Source: Gaiellasilicea sp963707575 (GTDB taxonomy: Bacteria > Actinomycetota > Thermoleophilia > Gaiellales > Gaiellaceae). From it: a DNA stretch of 64,000 bases. The stretch spans positions 2,542,001 through 2,606,000 of the forward strand of contig OY970171.1 in NCBI GenBank assembly GCA_963707575.1. The letters run 5' to 3'. This document shows positions 55,351 through 63,538 of the stretch, piece after piece; position 1 is the first letter of the stretch; every line of letters starts with the position of its first letter. Position numbers and translations under genes: made by a program. Below the pieces are notes generated by a model that was not told the DNA's origin, did no database searches, and worked only from the letters and a program-made list of their open reading frames with translations.

Positions 55351-55917
55351 CTACGGGCGCAGTCGGAGCGAGGCGAGCACGCGCTCGCGCGGGCCTGCGA
55401 TCGTCATCTCGACGCTGCGCACGAGCCCGATCCCGGGCGCGAACGTGAGCTCCTCGAGCCCGGCGTCGGCGACCGGCTTCAGTGCCCGGAAGGTGAGCCT
55501 GACGCAGTTGCGGAGCGTCTTGCCGCGGGCGTCGTGCACGACCGCCTCCCGTGACGCGACCGTGACGCGGAGCGAGCGCCAGAGCGGCTCGCCGCCCAGG
55601 CTGACGACGTAGCTCGTCCCCGCCGGTGCGCCAAGGCGCAACAGCTGCTCCCAGCGGCGGTTGACAGGATCCCAGGCCTCGATCGTGCGTCCGGCCGAGC
55701 GCACCCGCAGGCCGTCGGTGCCCGGTAGCCCGTGTAGCACGAGGCCCGTCGGCTCGCGGGCGACCGAGACCGTGGCCCGTCCGCCGCTCTCGACGTCGCT
55801 CAGGATCCAGCGGTTGCCGTCGGCGAGCGGGAAGGCGCTCGGAGGCCCGGCAGCCCCCGCGTACTGGGCGGTGACCAGGGTCAGGGCGACGGCTGTGAGT
55901 GCAAGGCGGCAGCTCAT
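55351..55917 (-). CDS. Exported hypothetical protein
   Basis: This 188-residue protein has a signal peptide (ALTAVALTLVTAQYAGAAGP). The mature part begins FPLADGNRWILSDVESGGRA, a form seen in many exported proteins of unknown function that start with a PLxxGNRW motif, and is mostly beta structure (LEELTFAPGIGLVRSVEMTI). It is a single gene. On its strand TACACT lies about 50 bases upstream, with a short GGCGC/GCGCC hairpin between, so it has a leader. No enzyme motif is visible. Confidence 0.7.
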   Translation of the reverse strand: MSCRLALTAVALTLVTAQYAGAAGPPSAFPLADGNRWILSDVESGGRATVSVAREPTGLVLHGLPGTDGLRVRSAGRTIEAWDPVNRRWEQLLRLGAPAGTSYVVSLGGEPLWRSLRVTVASREAVVHDARGKTLRNCVRLTFRALKPVADAGLEELTFAPGIGLVRSVEMTIAGPRERVLASLRLRP

Positions 55918-56001
55918 CGTATGGTCGAGGCGCTCGGGCGCCCTAGCACGAATGACAGTGTAGCCCGGGCCTCTGGCCGCTTCCTGCCCGGGTAGCTTCT
56001 C

Positions 56002-56090
56002 TTGTAACCCGGCCGGATTTCATTAGGATCAGACGGCTTGGGCAGGGCCGCCAACGGGGCGACCCAGGAAAACTCTAGGGGAGAGGACAT
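56002..56090 (+). promoter_or_regulatory. Protease promoter and structured leader, copy 2
   Basis: TTGTAA (56002-56007) and TAGGAT (56024-56029) have a 16-base spacer. The predicted transcript begins six bases later with the same 15-base block as copy 1 (56036-56050). Hairpin 1 is GGGCCGCC/GGCGACCC (56045-56052 with 56058-56065, seven of eight pairs), with a different stem sequence from copy 1. Hairpin 2 is CTCT/AGAG (56073-56085) with AGGGG in its loop. The ATG follows five bases on. Confidence 0.6.
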
Positions 56091-59090
56091 ATGCGAATTC
56101 GCTCGTTGAGCGCGCTGGCCGCGTTCGCGGTCTTGTCGGTTCTCGTCCTCGCCGTGTCGGCGTCCGGAGCAACGGGTGGCGAGGCGACGAAGACCTACAT
56201 CGTGCAGATGATCCAGCAGCCGGTCGTGACATACGACGGCGGCGTGGCTGGGATTCCGGCGACGAAGCCGGCCAAGGGCAAGAAGATCGACCGAAGGTCG
56301 GAGCAGGTCGCTCGTTACGTGGGCCACCTCAAGGCTTCCCACGACCAGGCGCTCGCCGTGGTCGGCGGAGGCGAGAAGGTCTACGACTACACGATCGCGT
56401 TCAACGGCTTCGCCGCCGAGCTGACCGAGGCGCAGGCCAAGGCAATCGCGAAGGCGCCGGGCGTGGTCTCGGTCGAGGCTGACGTGATCTACGAGGCCGA
56501 TACGGCGACGACGCCGACCTACCTCGGTCTCGACGCCAAGAAGGGTCTCTGGGACGCGCTCGGCGGCCCGAAGGGGCAGGCGAACGGCAAGAAGGACGGC
56601 GCCGGCGAGAACATCATCATCGGCATCATCGACTCGGGCATCACGCCGGAGAGCCTCAGCTTCACCGATCAGAAGATCAAGAAGGACAAGCTGGGCAAGG
56701 TCATCTACGAGCAGGTCCCGCTCGGCGCGCCGCCCGCAGGCTGGGCCGGTGTTTGCCAGACGGGCGAGGAGTGGACGGCCGCCAACTGCAACAACAAGCT
56801 GATCGGTGCGCGGTACTTCAACGCCGGGTTCGGCGGCGACGCCGGCATCGCGGCGAACCGTCCGTGGGAGTTCACGTCGCCCCGCGACTACAACGGCCAC
56901 GGCACGCACACCTCCTCGACGTCCGGCGGTAACTACGGCGTGCCCGCGACGGGCGCGGCGGCAGCGTTCGGCAAGGTGAGCGGCATGGCGCCGCGCGCAC
57001 GCGTCGCCATGTACAAGGCCCTCTGGTCGACGCAGGACTCGTCGACCGCGCAGGGCAACGGCATCGACCTGCTCGCTGCGATCGACGCGGCGGTCGCCGA
57101 CGGTGTCGACGTGATCAACTACTCGATCAGCGGCACGTCGACGAACTTCCTCGACGGCGCCGAGATCGCGTTCCTGAATGCAGCCGACGCCGGGATCTTC
57201 GTCTCCGCGTCGGCCGGCAACAGCGGACCCGGTGCCTCGACCGTGGCGCACCCGAGCCCGTGGATCACGACCGTTGCAGCGGAGACGCACGATCGCGTCG
57301 GCGTGGGCGAGGCCGTGATCGAGGGCACGTCGTATCCGGGCGCTTCCGCAGGCACCGGCTCGGCGACGGGCCAGCTGGTGACGTTCGGAGCCGCCGGCTC
57401 CAACCAGCGGCTGTGCCTGCTCAACTCGCTGACCCCGGCCGCGGCCGGCAAGATCGTCTTCTGCGAGCGTGGCGTCAATGCCCGCATCGAGAAGAGCTTC
57501 GAGGCTCAGCGCGTCGGTGCGATCGGGGTGATTCTCGTCAACCCGCCGGCAGGTGGCTCGCTGAACGCCGACCTGCACTTCGTGCCGACCGTGCACCTGC
57601 AGGGTGACCAGTACGCAGCGATCGAGGCCGCGGCGCTCGCCGGGAAGACGGCGACCGTCTCGGGCGAGGTGCTCTTCGGGCAGCCGGCGCCGTTCACGGC
57701 CGACTTCTCGTCGCGCGGCCCGCTGCTCGCCGGGAACGGCGACCTGCTGAAGCCGGATCTCGGCGCACCGGGCGTGGACGTGCTCGCCGCCGTCGCCCCG
57801 CCGGGGCAGCGCGGCCGTGAGTTCGACCTGTTCAGCGGCACGTCGATGTCGGCACCGCACATCGCGGGCATCGCGGCGCTGTTCAAGCAGCTCCATCCCG
57901 ACTGGTCGCCGATGGCGATCAAGTCGGCGCTGATGACGACGTCGACGGATGTGCTGAGCACGTTCGTGGCCACCGCGGGCGCCGACGCGTCCGCGCTCAA
58001 GGCGTTCGCACAGGGCGCAGGTCACGTGCAGCCGAACAGCGCAGCCGATCCGGGGCTCGTGTACGACAGCGACCTCTTCGACTGGGCCGCGTTCATGTGC
58101 GGGACGACGCCGGGCTTCTGGACCGCGGGAACGTGCTCGTTCCTGCAGGGCCTCGGCTACTCGTTCGACATCAACGACCTGAACGTCCCGTCGATCTCGG
58201 TCGGGGCCCTCGCGGGCCGCGACACCGTGACGCGGCGCGTCACGAACGTCGGCGACAAGACGGCGACGTACACCGCGTCGTGGTCGATCACGGGTGTCGG
58301 CGTGGCCGTCGCACCGTCGTCGCTCACGCTCGCCCCGGGCGAGACGAAGAGCTTCGAGGTGACGCTCACGACGACGACGGCCCCGCTGAACCGCTACACG
58401 GCGGGCTCGCTGACCTGGACCGAGCAGGCCCCGGGTCGGAGGGCGGAGGCGCCGCACGTCGTGCGGATCCCGCTCGTCGCCCGTCCGGCGGCTCTCGGCA
58501 CGGCAGCCGAGGTGTCCTCGAACGGCTCGCCGGTCAGCTGGCAGGTGACCGCGGGCTACACCGGGACGCTGACCGCGTCCGTCCGCGGGCTCGTCCCGGC
58601 CGTGACGAACGCGTTCACGATCCTGCAGGACGGGACGTTCCAGTCCCCCGGGTCAGCTGTCCCGACCGGGGCGACGTTCCGGGCCGGCATCTACGAGGAT
58701 GCGATCACGCCGGCCGGTACCGACCTCGACCTCTACGTGTTCCGCTGTGCCCCCGGCTGTACCCAGATCGCGCAGGCGGCGGACGGCGACTCGAACGAGG
58801 AGGTCACGGTCGTCAACACCGGTGCGGCGGCGACCTACGTCGTCCTGATCGACGGCTTCGACACGAACGGGCCGTCGGCCAACGTGACGCTGTTCCGCTG
58901 GACGCTCGGCTCGACGGATGCCGGCAACACGACGGTGTCCGGCGTCGGCCCCGCGGTGACGGGCGTGACGCAGACGCACACCGCGACGTTCAACGGCCTT
59001 GCGGCCGCGACGCGGTACTTCGGCGCCGTCGAGTACAGCGACGGCACGAGCTCGGTGGGTCGGACGTACCTGAGCGTCAAGACCCCCTAG
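56091..59090 (+). CDS. Exported subtilase with PA domain (cucumisin-like layout)
   Basis: This 999-residue secreted serine protease has a signal peptide (LAAFAVLSVLVLAVSASGA), an I9 propeptide at about 35-140 (YTIAFNGFAAELTEAQAKAI), and an S8 domain with Asp181 in IIDSGITPES, His270 in NGHGTHTSS, Asn377 in SASAGNSGPG and Ser585 in SGTSMSAPHIAG. A PA domain (around 410-530) lies between Asn377 and Ser585. A fibronectin-III-like part follows (from about 650, preceded by DPGLVYDSDLFDWAAFMCG), then beta-sandwich modules. This layout is close to plant cucumisin-type and bacterial lactocepin-like subtilases. The ATG follows an AGGGGAGAGG site in the structured leader. Confidence 0.93.
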   Translation: MRIRSLSALAAFAVLSVLVLAVSASGATGGEATKTYIVQMIQQPVVTYDGGVAGIPATKPAKGKKIDRRSEQVARYVGHLKASHDQALAVVGGGEKVYDYTIAFNGFAAELTEAQAKAIAKAPGVVSVEADVIYEADTATTPTYLGLDAKKGLWDALGGPKGQANGKKDGAGENIIIGIIDSGITPESLSFTDQKIKKDKLGKVIYEQVPLGAPPAGWAGVCQTGEEWTAANCNNKLIGARYFNAGFGGDAGIAANRPWEFTSPRDYNGHGTHTSSTSGGNYGVPATGAAAAFGKVSGMAPRARVAMYKALWSTQDSSTAQGNGIDLLAAIDAAVADGVDVINYSISGTSTNFLDGAEIAFLNAADAGIFVSASAGNSGPGASTVAHPSPWITTVAAETHDRVGVGEAVIEGTSYPGASAGTGSATGQLVTFGAAGSNQRLCLLNSLTPAAAGKIVFCERGVNARIEKSFEAQRVGAIGVILVNPPAGGSLNADLHFVPTVHLQGDQYAAIEAAALAGKTATVSGEVLFGQPAPFTADFSSRGPLLAGNGDLLKPDLGAPGVDVLAAVAPPGQRGREFDLFSGTSMSAPHIAGIAALFKQLHPDWSPMAIKSALMTTSTDVLSTFVATAGADASALKAFAQGAGHVQPNSAADPGLVYDSDLFDWAAFMCGTTPGFWTAGTCSFLQGLGYSFDINDLNVPSISVGALAGRDTVTRRVTNVGDKTATYTASWSITGVGVAVAPSSLTLAPGETKSFEVTLTTTTAPLNRYTAGSLTWTEQAPGRRAEAPHVVRIPLVARPAALGTAAEVSSNGSPVSWQVTAGYTGTLTASVRGLVPAVTNAFTILQDGTFQSPGSAVPTGATFRAGIYEDAITPAGTDLDLYVFRCAPGCTQIAQAADGDSNEEVTVVNTGAAATYVVLIDGFDTNGPSANVTLFRWTLGSTDAGNTTVSGVGPAVTGVTQTHTATFNGLAAATRYFGAVEYSDGTSSVGRTYLSVKTP

Positions 59091-59102
59091 CACCGCACTG
59101 AC

Positions 59103-59140
59103 GAGACGAGGGGCCGGCCTCACCGCCGGCCCCTCGTCTC
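59103..59140. terminator. Strong terminator after subtilase gene
   Basis: This is a perfect 16-base-pair stem (59103-59118 with 59125-59140) with a CTCACC loop. It ends two bases before the next gene's -10 TAGACT, so it overlaps that gene's -35 region. Confidence 0.8.
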
Positions 59141-59142
59141 CG

Positions 59143-59148
59143 TAGACT
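59143..59148 (+). promoter_or_regulatory. -10 element of first APC-UspA permease gene
   Basis: TAGACT lies six bases before the GTG start, giving a leaderless transcript. The usual -35 position falls inside the preceding terminator stem, where no good hexamer is visible. Confidence 0.5.
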
Positions 59149-59154
59149 CTCGCG

Positions 59155-61053
59155 GTGCCCAGCCGCAGGAGACGGCAGGTCGAGCTCGAGCGCGTCCTCG
59201 GGACGCCGGCTCTCTTCGCCACGGCCTACGGCAACGTCGGCTCCTCGATCTACTACGCGCTCGGCCTCACGGCCGTCTACGCGCTCGGCCTGACGCCGCT
59301 CGTCTTCATCGTCGCCGGCCTCATCTTCGCCTGTACGGCGGCGACCTACAGCGAAGGCACGGTCCGTTTCCCCGAGGCGGGGGGCTCGGCGAGCTTCTCC
59401 CGGCACGCCTTCGACGAGCTCGTGTCCTTCACCGCCGCGTGGGCGCAGATGCTCGTCTACGTCGTCACCGTCGCGGTGTCCGCGTTCTTCGTGCCCCACT
59501 ACCTCTCGATCTTCTGGGAGCCGCTCAACACGAACCCGTGGGACATCGTGGTCGGTGCGGCCGTGATCGTCGTGCTCGTCGGGCTCAACATCGTCGGCGT
59601 CTCGGAGGCATCGAAGCTCTCCGTCACCCTGGCGGTCATCGATCTCGGAACGCAGGTGCTGCTCGTCGTGCTCGGCCTCGCGCTCGTGTTCAGCCCGGAG
59701 ACGCTGACCGCGAACGTCCACTGGGGCGAGGCGCCCACGTGGTCGAACCTCGCTCTCGCGGTCCCGGTCGCGATGCTCGCCTACACCGGCGTGGAGACGG
59801 TCTCGAACCTCGCGGAGGAGGTGCGCGACCCGGTGCGGAGCGTCCCCAACGCCTATCGGCTGGTCGCGGTGGCCGTCTTCGCGATCTTCTTCACCCTTCC
59901 GTTCGTGGCGCTGTCGGCACTTCCGGTGGAGCGCATCGGCGGCGAGCTGACGACCTTGCTGGCGCTGCCTCCCGAGCAGGGCGGCTTCGCGAACGACCCC
60001 GTGCTCGGAGTGGTCGAGAACCTCGGGCTCGAGGGGGTGCTGCTCGACGTGGCCCGGATCTACGTGGGCGTCCTGGCGGCGACGATCCTCTTCATCGCCA
60101 CGAACGCCGGCGTGATCGGAGCCTCTCGGATCACCTACTCGATGGCGACGTACAGGCAGCTCCCCGAGGTCTTCCGCCGCCTCCATCCGCGCTTCAAGAC
60201 GCCCTGGCTCGCGCTCGTGCTCTTCGCGGGGATCGCGCCGATCGCGATTCTGCTTCCCGGCGACGTCAACTTCGTCGGCACGCTCTACTCGTTCGGCGCC
60301 ACGTTCTCCTTCACCGTCGCCCACGCGTCGATCATCCGGCTTCGGATGCTGCCGGCCGCCGAGAGCGAGCGACTCGGACGGGCGCGGCCGAACATCCGCG
60401 TGGCAGGTGTCGACTGGCCGGTGTTCGCCGTCGTGGGCGGCCTCGCGACCGCGGCGTCCTTCGTCGTCATCCTGCTCCAGAACGAGGCGACGCGCTGGAC
60501 CGGGATCGGCTGGATCGCCACCGGGCTGGTCGGCTACGCGATCTACCGGCGGGTGATCCTGCGCGAGCCGATTCGCGCCACCGTGAAGGCGCCGGCGGCG
60601 TTCGGCCCTGCGCTCGCGCTCGAGTACCGCCGCCTGCTCGTGCCGGTCATCCCGGGTCAGGCCTCCGACGACGCGTTCGACGTGGCCGCGAGCCTCGCGG
60701 CCGAGCGCGGCTCCCACATCGTCGCGCTCAGCGTGCTCGAGGTGCCGCTCGAGCTCGGGCTGCTCGCCGAGCTCACCGCGGAGGAGTCGCTCGCCAACCG
60801 CGAGCTCGACGAGGCCCGCGCGATCGGCGACTCCTACGGCGTCGACGTGATCCCGCGGCTGCTGCGCGCGCGCAGCGCGGGCCAGGCGATCGTCGAGGAG
60901 GCAACCAGGCGGGAGACCGAGATCATCATCATCGGCGCGCCCCGCAAAGACGTCGGCCGCCGCAAGCGCGCGGTCTTCGGCCACACGGTGGACTACGTGC
61001 TCAAGCACGCCCCGTGCCGGGTGATGGTGACCGCGTCCGAGGCCGCGGCGTGA
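59155..61053 (+). CDS. APC-family permease fused to UspA domain (first)
   Basis: This 632-residue membrane protein has about 12 helices of the amino acid-polyamine-cation superfamily: TAYGNVGSSIYYALGLTAVY, SEGTVRFPEAGGSASF and MLAYTGVETVSNLAEEVRDP. A cytoplasmic universal-stress-protein domain follows (about 490-628; YRRLLVPVIPGQASDDAFDV to FGHTVDYVLKHAPCRVMV). The layout resembles KimA-type potassium importers and the permease next to ceoBC in Mycobacterium (Rv2690c). An amino acid substrate is the alternative. GTGA overlap couples it to the small gene that follows. Confidence 0.87.
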   Translation: MPSRRRRQVELERVLGTPALFATAYGNVGSSIYYALGLTAVYALGLTPLVFIVAGLIFACTAATYSEGTVRFPEAGGSASFSRHAFDELVSFTAAWAQMLVYVVTVAVSAFFVPHYLSIFWEPLNTNPWDIVVGAAVIVVLVGLNIVGVSEASKLSVTLAVIDLGTQVLLVVLGLALVFSPETLTANVHWGEAPTWSNLALAVPVAMLAYTGVETVSNLAEEVRDPVRSVPNAYRLVAVAVFAIFFTLPFVALSALPVERIGGELTTLLALPPEQGGFANDPVLGVVENLGLEGVLLDVARIYVGVLAATILFIATNAGVIGASRITYSMATYRQLPEVFRRLHPRFKTPWLALVLFAGIAPIAILLPGDVNFVGTLYSFGATFSFTVAHASIIRLRMLPAAESERLGRARPNIRVAGVDWPVFAVVGGLATAASFVVILLQNEATRWTGIGWIATGLVGYAIYRRVILREPIRATVKAPAAFGPALALEYRRLLVPVIPGQASDDAFDVAASLAAERGSHIVALSVLEVPLELGLLAELTAEESLANRELDEARAIGDSYGVDVIPRLLRARSAGQAIVEEATRRETEIIIIGAPRKDVGRRKRAVFGHTVDYVLKHAPCRVMVTASEAAA

Positions 61054-61226
61054 GCGCGTATCGGTACCTCGTGGCGCTCTTCGCACTCATGTTCGTCGCG
61101 ATCGGGGTCGCGCTGCTCGTCGTCACCGCCGTCCAGGGCGGCGGTGTGATCGGCTACGTGCTCGGAGCGCTCTTCGTCGCGCTCGGAGCCGGGCGGCTGA
61201 CGCTGCTACGGGGAGGCTCGCGATAG
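61050..61226 (+). CDS. 58-residue membrane protein between two permease genes
   Basis: This small protein has two hydrophobic segments (YLVALFALMFVAIGVALLVV and IGYVLGALFVALGAGRLTLL) and a basic tail. It starts at a GTG in the stop of the first permease gene, and its own stop overlaps the ATA that may start the second. No family is recognised. Coupling on both sides suggests a small partner of the permeases, by position only. Confidence 0.75.
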   Translation: MSAYRYLVALFALMFVAIGVALLVVTAVQGGGVIGYVLGALFVALGAGRLTLLRGGSR

Positions 61227-61252
61227 CGCGCAAGCTCAGCGGCTTCCAGCGG

Positions 61253-63106
61253 GTGCTCGACGCACCGGCGCTCTTCTCGGTCGCGTACGGGGAGATCGCG
61301 TCCTCGCTCTACTTCGCGCTCGGGATCGTGGTCGCCTACGCGCTCGGCTGGACGCCGCTCGTGCTCCTCGGCGCCGGGGCGTTCTTCCTGCTCGTCTCGC
61401 TCTCGTACGCGGAGGGCACGGCGGCGATCCCCGAGACCGGGGGCGCAGCGACGTTCGTCCGCCGCGCCTTCAACGACCTGGCCGGCTTCGTGACCGGGTG
61501 GGCGCTCTTCCTGGATTACCTGATCGTGATCGCGCTCTCGACGCTCTTCCTGCCGCACTACCTCGCAGCCGCGCTCGACGACGAGCGCCTGGCCGGCTCC
61601 CCCTGGGACATCGTCGTCGCGGTGGTCGTGATCGCCGCGATCGCGGGCGTCCGGCTCGTGCGGAGGACGCAGATCTATCGCGCCGGCCTGTTCGTGGCCG
61701 GGCTCGACCTGATCACGCAGCTCATGCTCGTCGTACTCGGCCTCGCGCTCCTGCTCGCGCCCGAGCCGCTCGCCGCCACGATCTCGCTCGGCGAGTGGCC
61801 CGGCTGGGAGGCGATCGCCTTCGCGGTACCGCTTGCGATGCTCGCCTACACGGGCCTGGAGACGGTGGCGAACCTCGCCGAGGAGGCGCGCGAGCCCGGG
61901 CGGACCCTGCCTCGCTCTCTCTTCTCGGCGATCGGGCTCGTCGTGATCGTGACGGCCACGATCGCCGTCGTCGGGGTCTCCGCACTGCCCGCCGTCGACG
62001 GCGAGAGCCCACTCGGCAACGAGTGGCTCCTCGCACCGATCTCCGGGATCGCCGCCGCGCTGGCCGCGCCGCTGCCGGACGCGCTCGCGGACGCGCTCCG
62101 CGTCTTCGTGGGTCTGGTGGGGGCGATCGTGCTCTTCGCCGCCGCCACGACGTCGATCTCCGGCTGCACGCGGTTGGCCCACTCGCTGGGCGGCCACGGC
62201 CAGCTCCCGCGCGCGTTCGGCCGCCTGAACCGGAGGACACTCGTCTCGCCGCAGGCCATCGTCTCCGTCGCGCTGGTCTCGATCGCCCTCGTCGTCGGGG
62301 TCGGGGTCTTCGGCGACGACGTCGCCTTCCTCGCGAGCCTCTACTCGTTCGGCGTCCTGCTCGCGTTCGCAGCCGCACAGCTCGCTGTGATCCGCCTCCG
62401 CTTCCGGGAGCCCGAGCTGCCGCGGCCGTTCCGGGTCCCGTTCGACGTGCGTCTGGCGGGAGCGGACGTGCCGCTGCCCGCCGTGGCCGGGCTGGTCGTC
62501 GCGGTCGCCGTCTGGATCCTCGCGCTCGTGACCCATGAAGGCGCCCGCTACGCGGGGCCGGCGTGGCTCGCGCTCGGGCTCGTCGTCTACGGCGTCGTGC
62601 GCCGCCGCGAGCAGCACGGCCTGCTGGAGGAGGTCTCGCCGGTCGAGACTCTCCCGCCCGGAGTCGAGTTCCAGCGCCTGCTCGTGCCGATGAAGCTGGG
62701 GGTGATCGGCGAGGAGATGGTCGCCACCGCGATCGCGCTCGCCAAAGAGCGAGAGGCGGCGGTCGACGCGCTCTACGTGATCCGCGTCCCGCTCGAGCAG
62801 GAGCTCGACGCCGAGCTGCACGAGCAGGACGAGGCGGCAGCCGAGTCTCTGGCCGAGGCCGGGCTGCTCGGCGAGGAGCACGACGTCGCCGTCAACCAGA
62901 TCACGGTCCGGGCTCGCTCGATCGGGGAGGCGATCGTGGCCGAGGCGGCGGCGCGCGACTCCGACCTGATCGTGCTCGGCTCGTCGCCGCGCTGGCGGCG
63001 TCAGTCGGCGTTCTTCTCGCCCACCGTCGACTACGTGCTGCGACACGCGCCCTGCGAGGTGCTGGTCGTGGCCTTTCCGCAAGGCGTCCTGGAGGGCGCG
63101 AGCTAG
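61253..63106 (+). CDS. APC-family permease fused to UspA domain (second)
   Basis: This paralogue of the first fusion has 617 residues from GTG 61253. Helices include VAYGEIASSLYFALGIVVAY and MLAYTGLETVANLAEEARE. The Usp domain (about 472-610) has FQRLLVPMKLG and FFSPTVDYVLRHAPCEVLVV. GTG 61253 starts inside the conserved N-terminal stretch: the codons before it read ARKLSGFQR, matching the pattern of the first copy. The natural start may thus be the ATA at 61223, overlapping the small gene's stop. The TrkA-N pair follows. Confidence 0.87.
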   Translation: MLDAPALFSVAYGEIASSLYFALGIVVAYALGWTPLVLLGAGAFFLLVSLSYAEGTAAIPETGGAATFVRRAFNDLAGFVTGWALFLDYLIVIALSTLFLPHYLAAALDDERLAGSPWDIVVAVVVIAAIAGVRLVRRTQIYRAGLFVAGLDLITQLMLVVLGLALLLAPEPLAATISLGEWPGWEAIAFAVPLAMLAYTGLETVANLAEEAREPGRTLPRSLFSAIGLVVIVTATIAVVGVSALPAVDGESPLGNEWLLAPISGIAAALAAPLPDALADALRVFVGLVGAIVLFAAATTSISGCTRLAHSLGGHGQLPRAFGRLNRRTLVSPQAIVSVALVSIALVVGVGVFGDDVAFLASLYSFGVLLAFAAAQLAVIRLRFREPELPRPFRVPFDVRLAGADVPLPAVAGLVVAVAVWILALVTHEGARYAGPAWLALGLVVYGVVRRREQHGLLEEVSPVETLPPGVEFQRLLVPMKLGVIGEEMVATAIALAKEREAAVDALYVIRVPLEQELDAELHEQDEAAAESLAEAGLLGEEHDVAVNQITVRARSIGEAIVAEAAARDSDLIVLGSSPRWRRQSAFFSPTVDYVLRHAPCEVLVVAFPQGVLEGAS

Positions 63107-63115
63107 GCTTCGGGA

Positions 63116-63538
63116 ATGAAGCTGGTCGTGATCGGCTGCGGGCGCGTGGGAGCGTCGCTCGCGCGCGTCTTCCGTGCCGACGGCTGGGACGTGACGGCCG
63201 TGGACGAGAAGGAGGAAGCGCTCTCGCGGCTCGGCTCCGACTGGTCGGGCGGATTCGTCGTCGGCCACGGGATGGACTCGGAGATCCTGCGGCGGGCGGG
63301 CGCCGACGAGGCCGACGCAGTCGTCGTCGCGACGAACGGCGACAACACGAATCTCGTCATCGGCCAGGTGGTGAAGAAGCGCTACGGCGTCGAGTGCGTC
63401 GTCGTGCGCATCCTCGACCCGGCGCGCGCGGACTTCTACGCCGAGCGCGGGATGCAGGTGATCTGCCCGACGAAGACCGCGATCGCGGCGCTGGCCGAGA
63501 CCGTCCGGAAGACGACCGCCGCGCTGGCCGCTTCCTGA
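63116..63538 (+). CDS. TrkA-N (KTN/RCK) NAD-binding protein, CeoB-like
   Basis: This 140-residue protein has a single Rossmann RCK-type domain: KLVVIGCGRVGASLARVFRA, VVGHGMDSEILRRAGADEAD and VVVATNGDNTNLVIGQVVKK. Such proteins gate potassium channels or transporters in response to nucleotides. It has no RCK-C domain. Its -10 TAGGCT (63104-63109) overlaps the preceding stop, and the ATG is six bases on. Its stop overlaps the next TrkA gene by one base, as in the ceoB-ceoC pair of mycobacteria. Confidence 0.9.
   Translation: MKLVVIGCGRVGASLARVFRADGWDVTAVDEKEEALSRLGSDWSGGFVVGHGMDSEILRRAGADEADAVVVATNGDNTNLVIGQVVKKRYGVECVVVRILDPARADFYAERGMQVICPTKTAIAALAETVRKTTAALAAS

Noticed and set aside
52367..56090. 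Known riboswitch (c-di-AMP, c-di-GMP-I) in the protease leaders
   Set aside because: The leaders are about 55-60 bases and lack the conserved cores of those classes as I know them.
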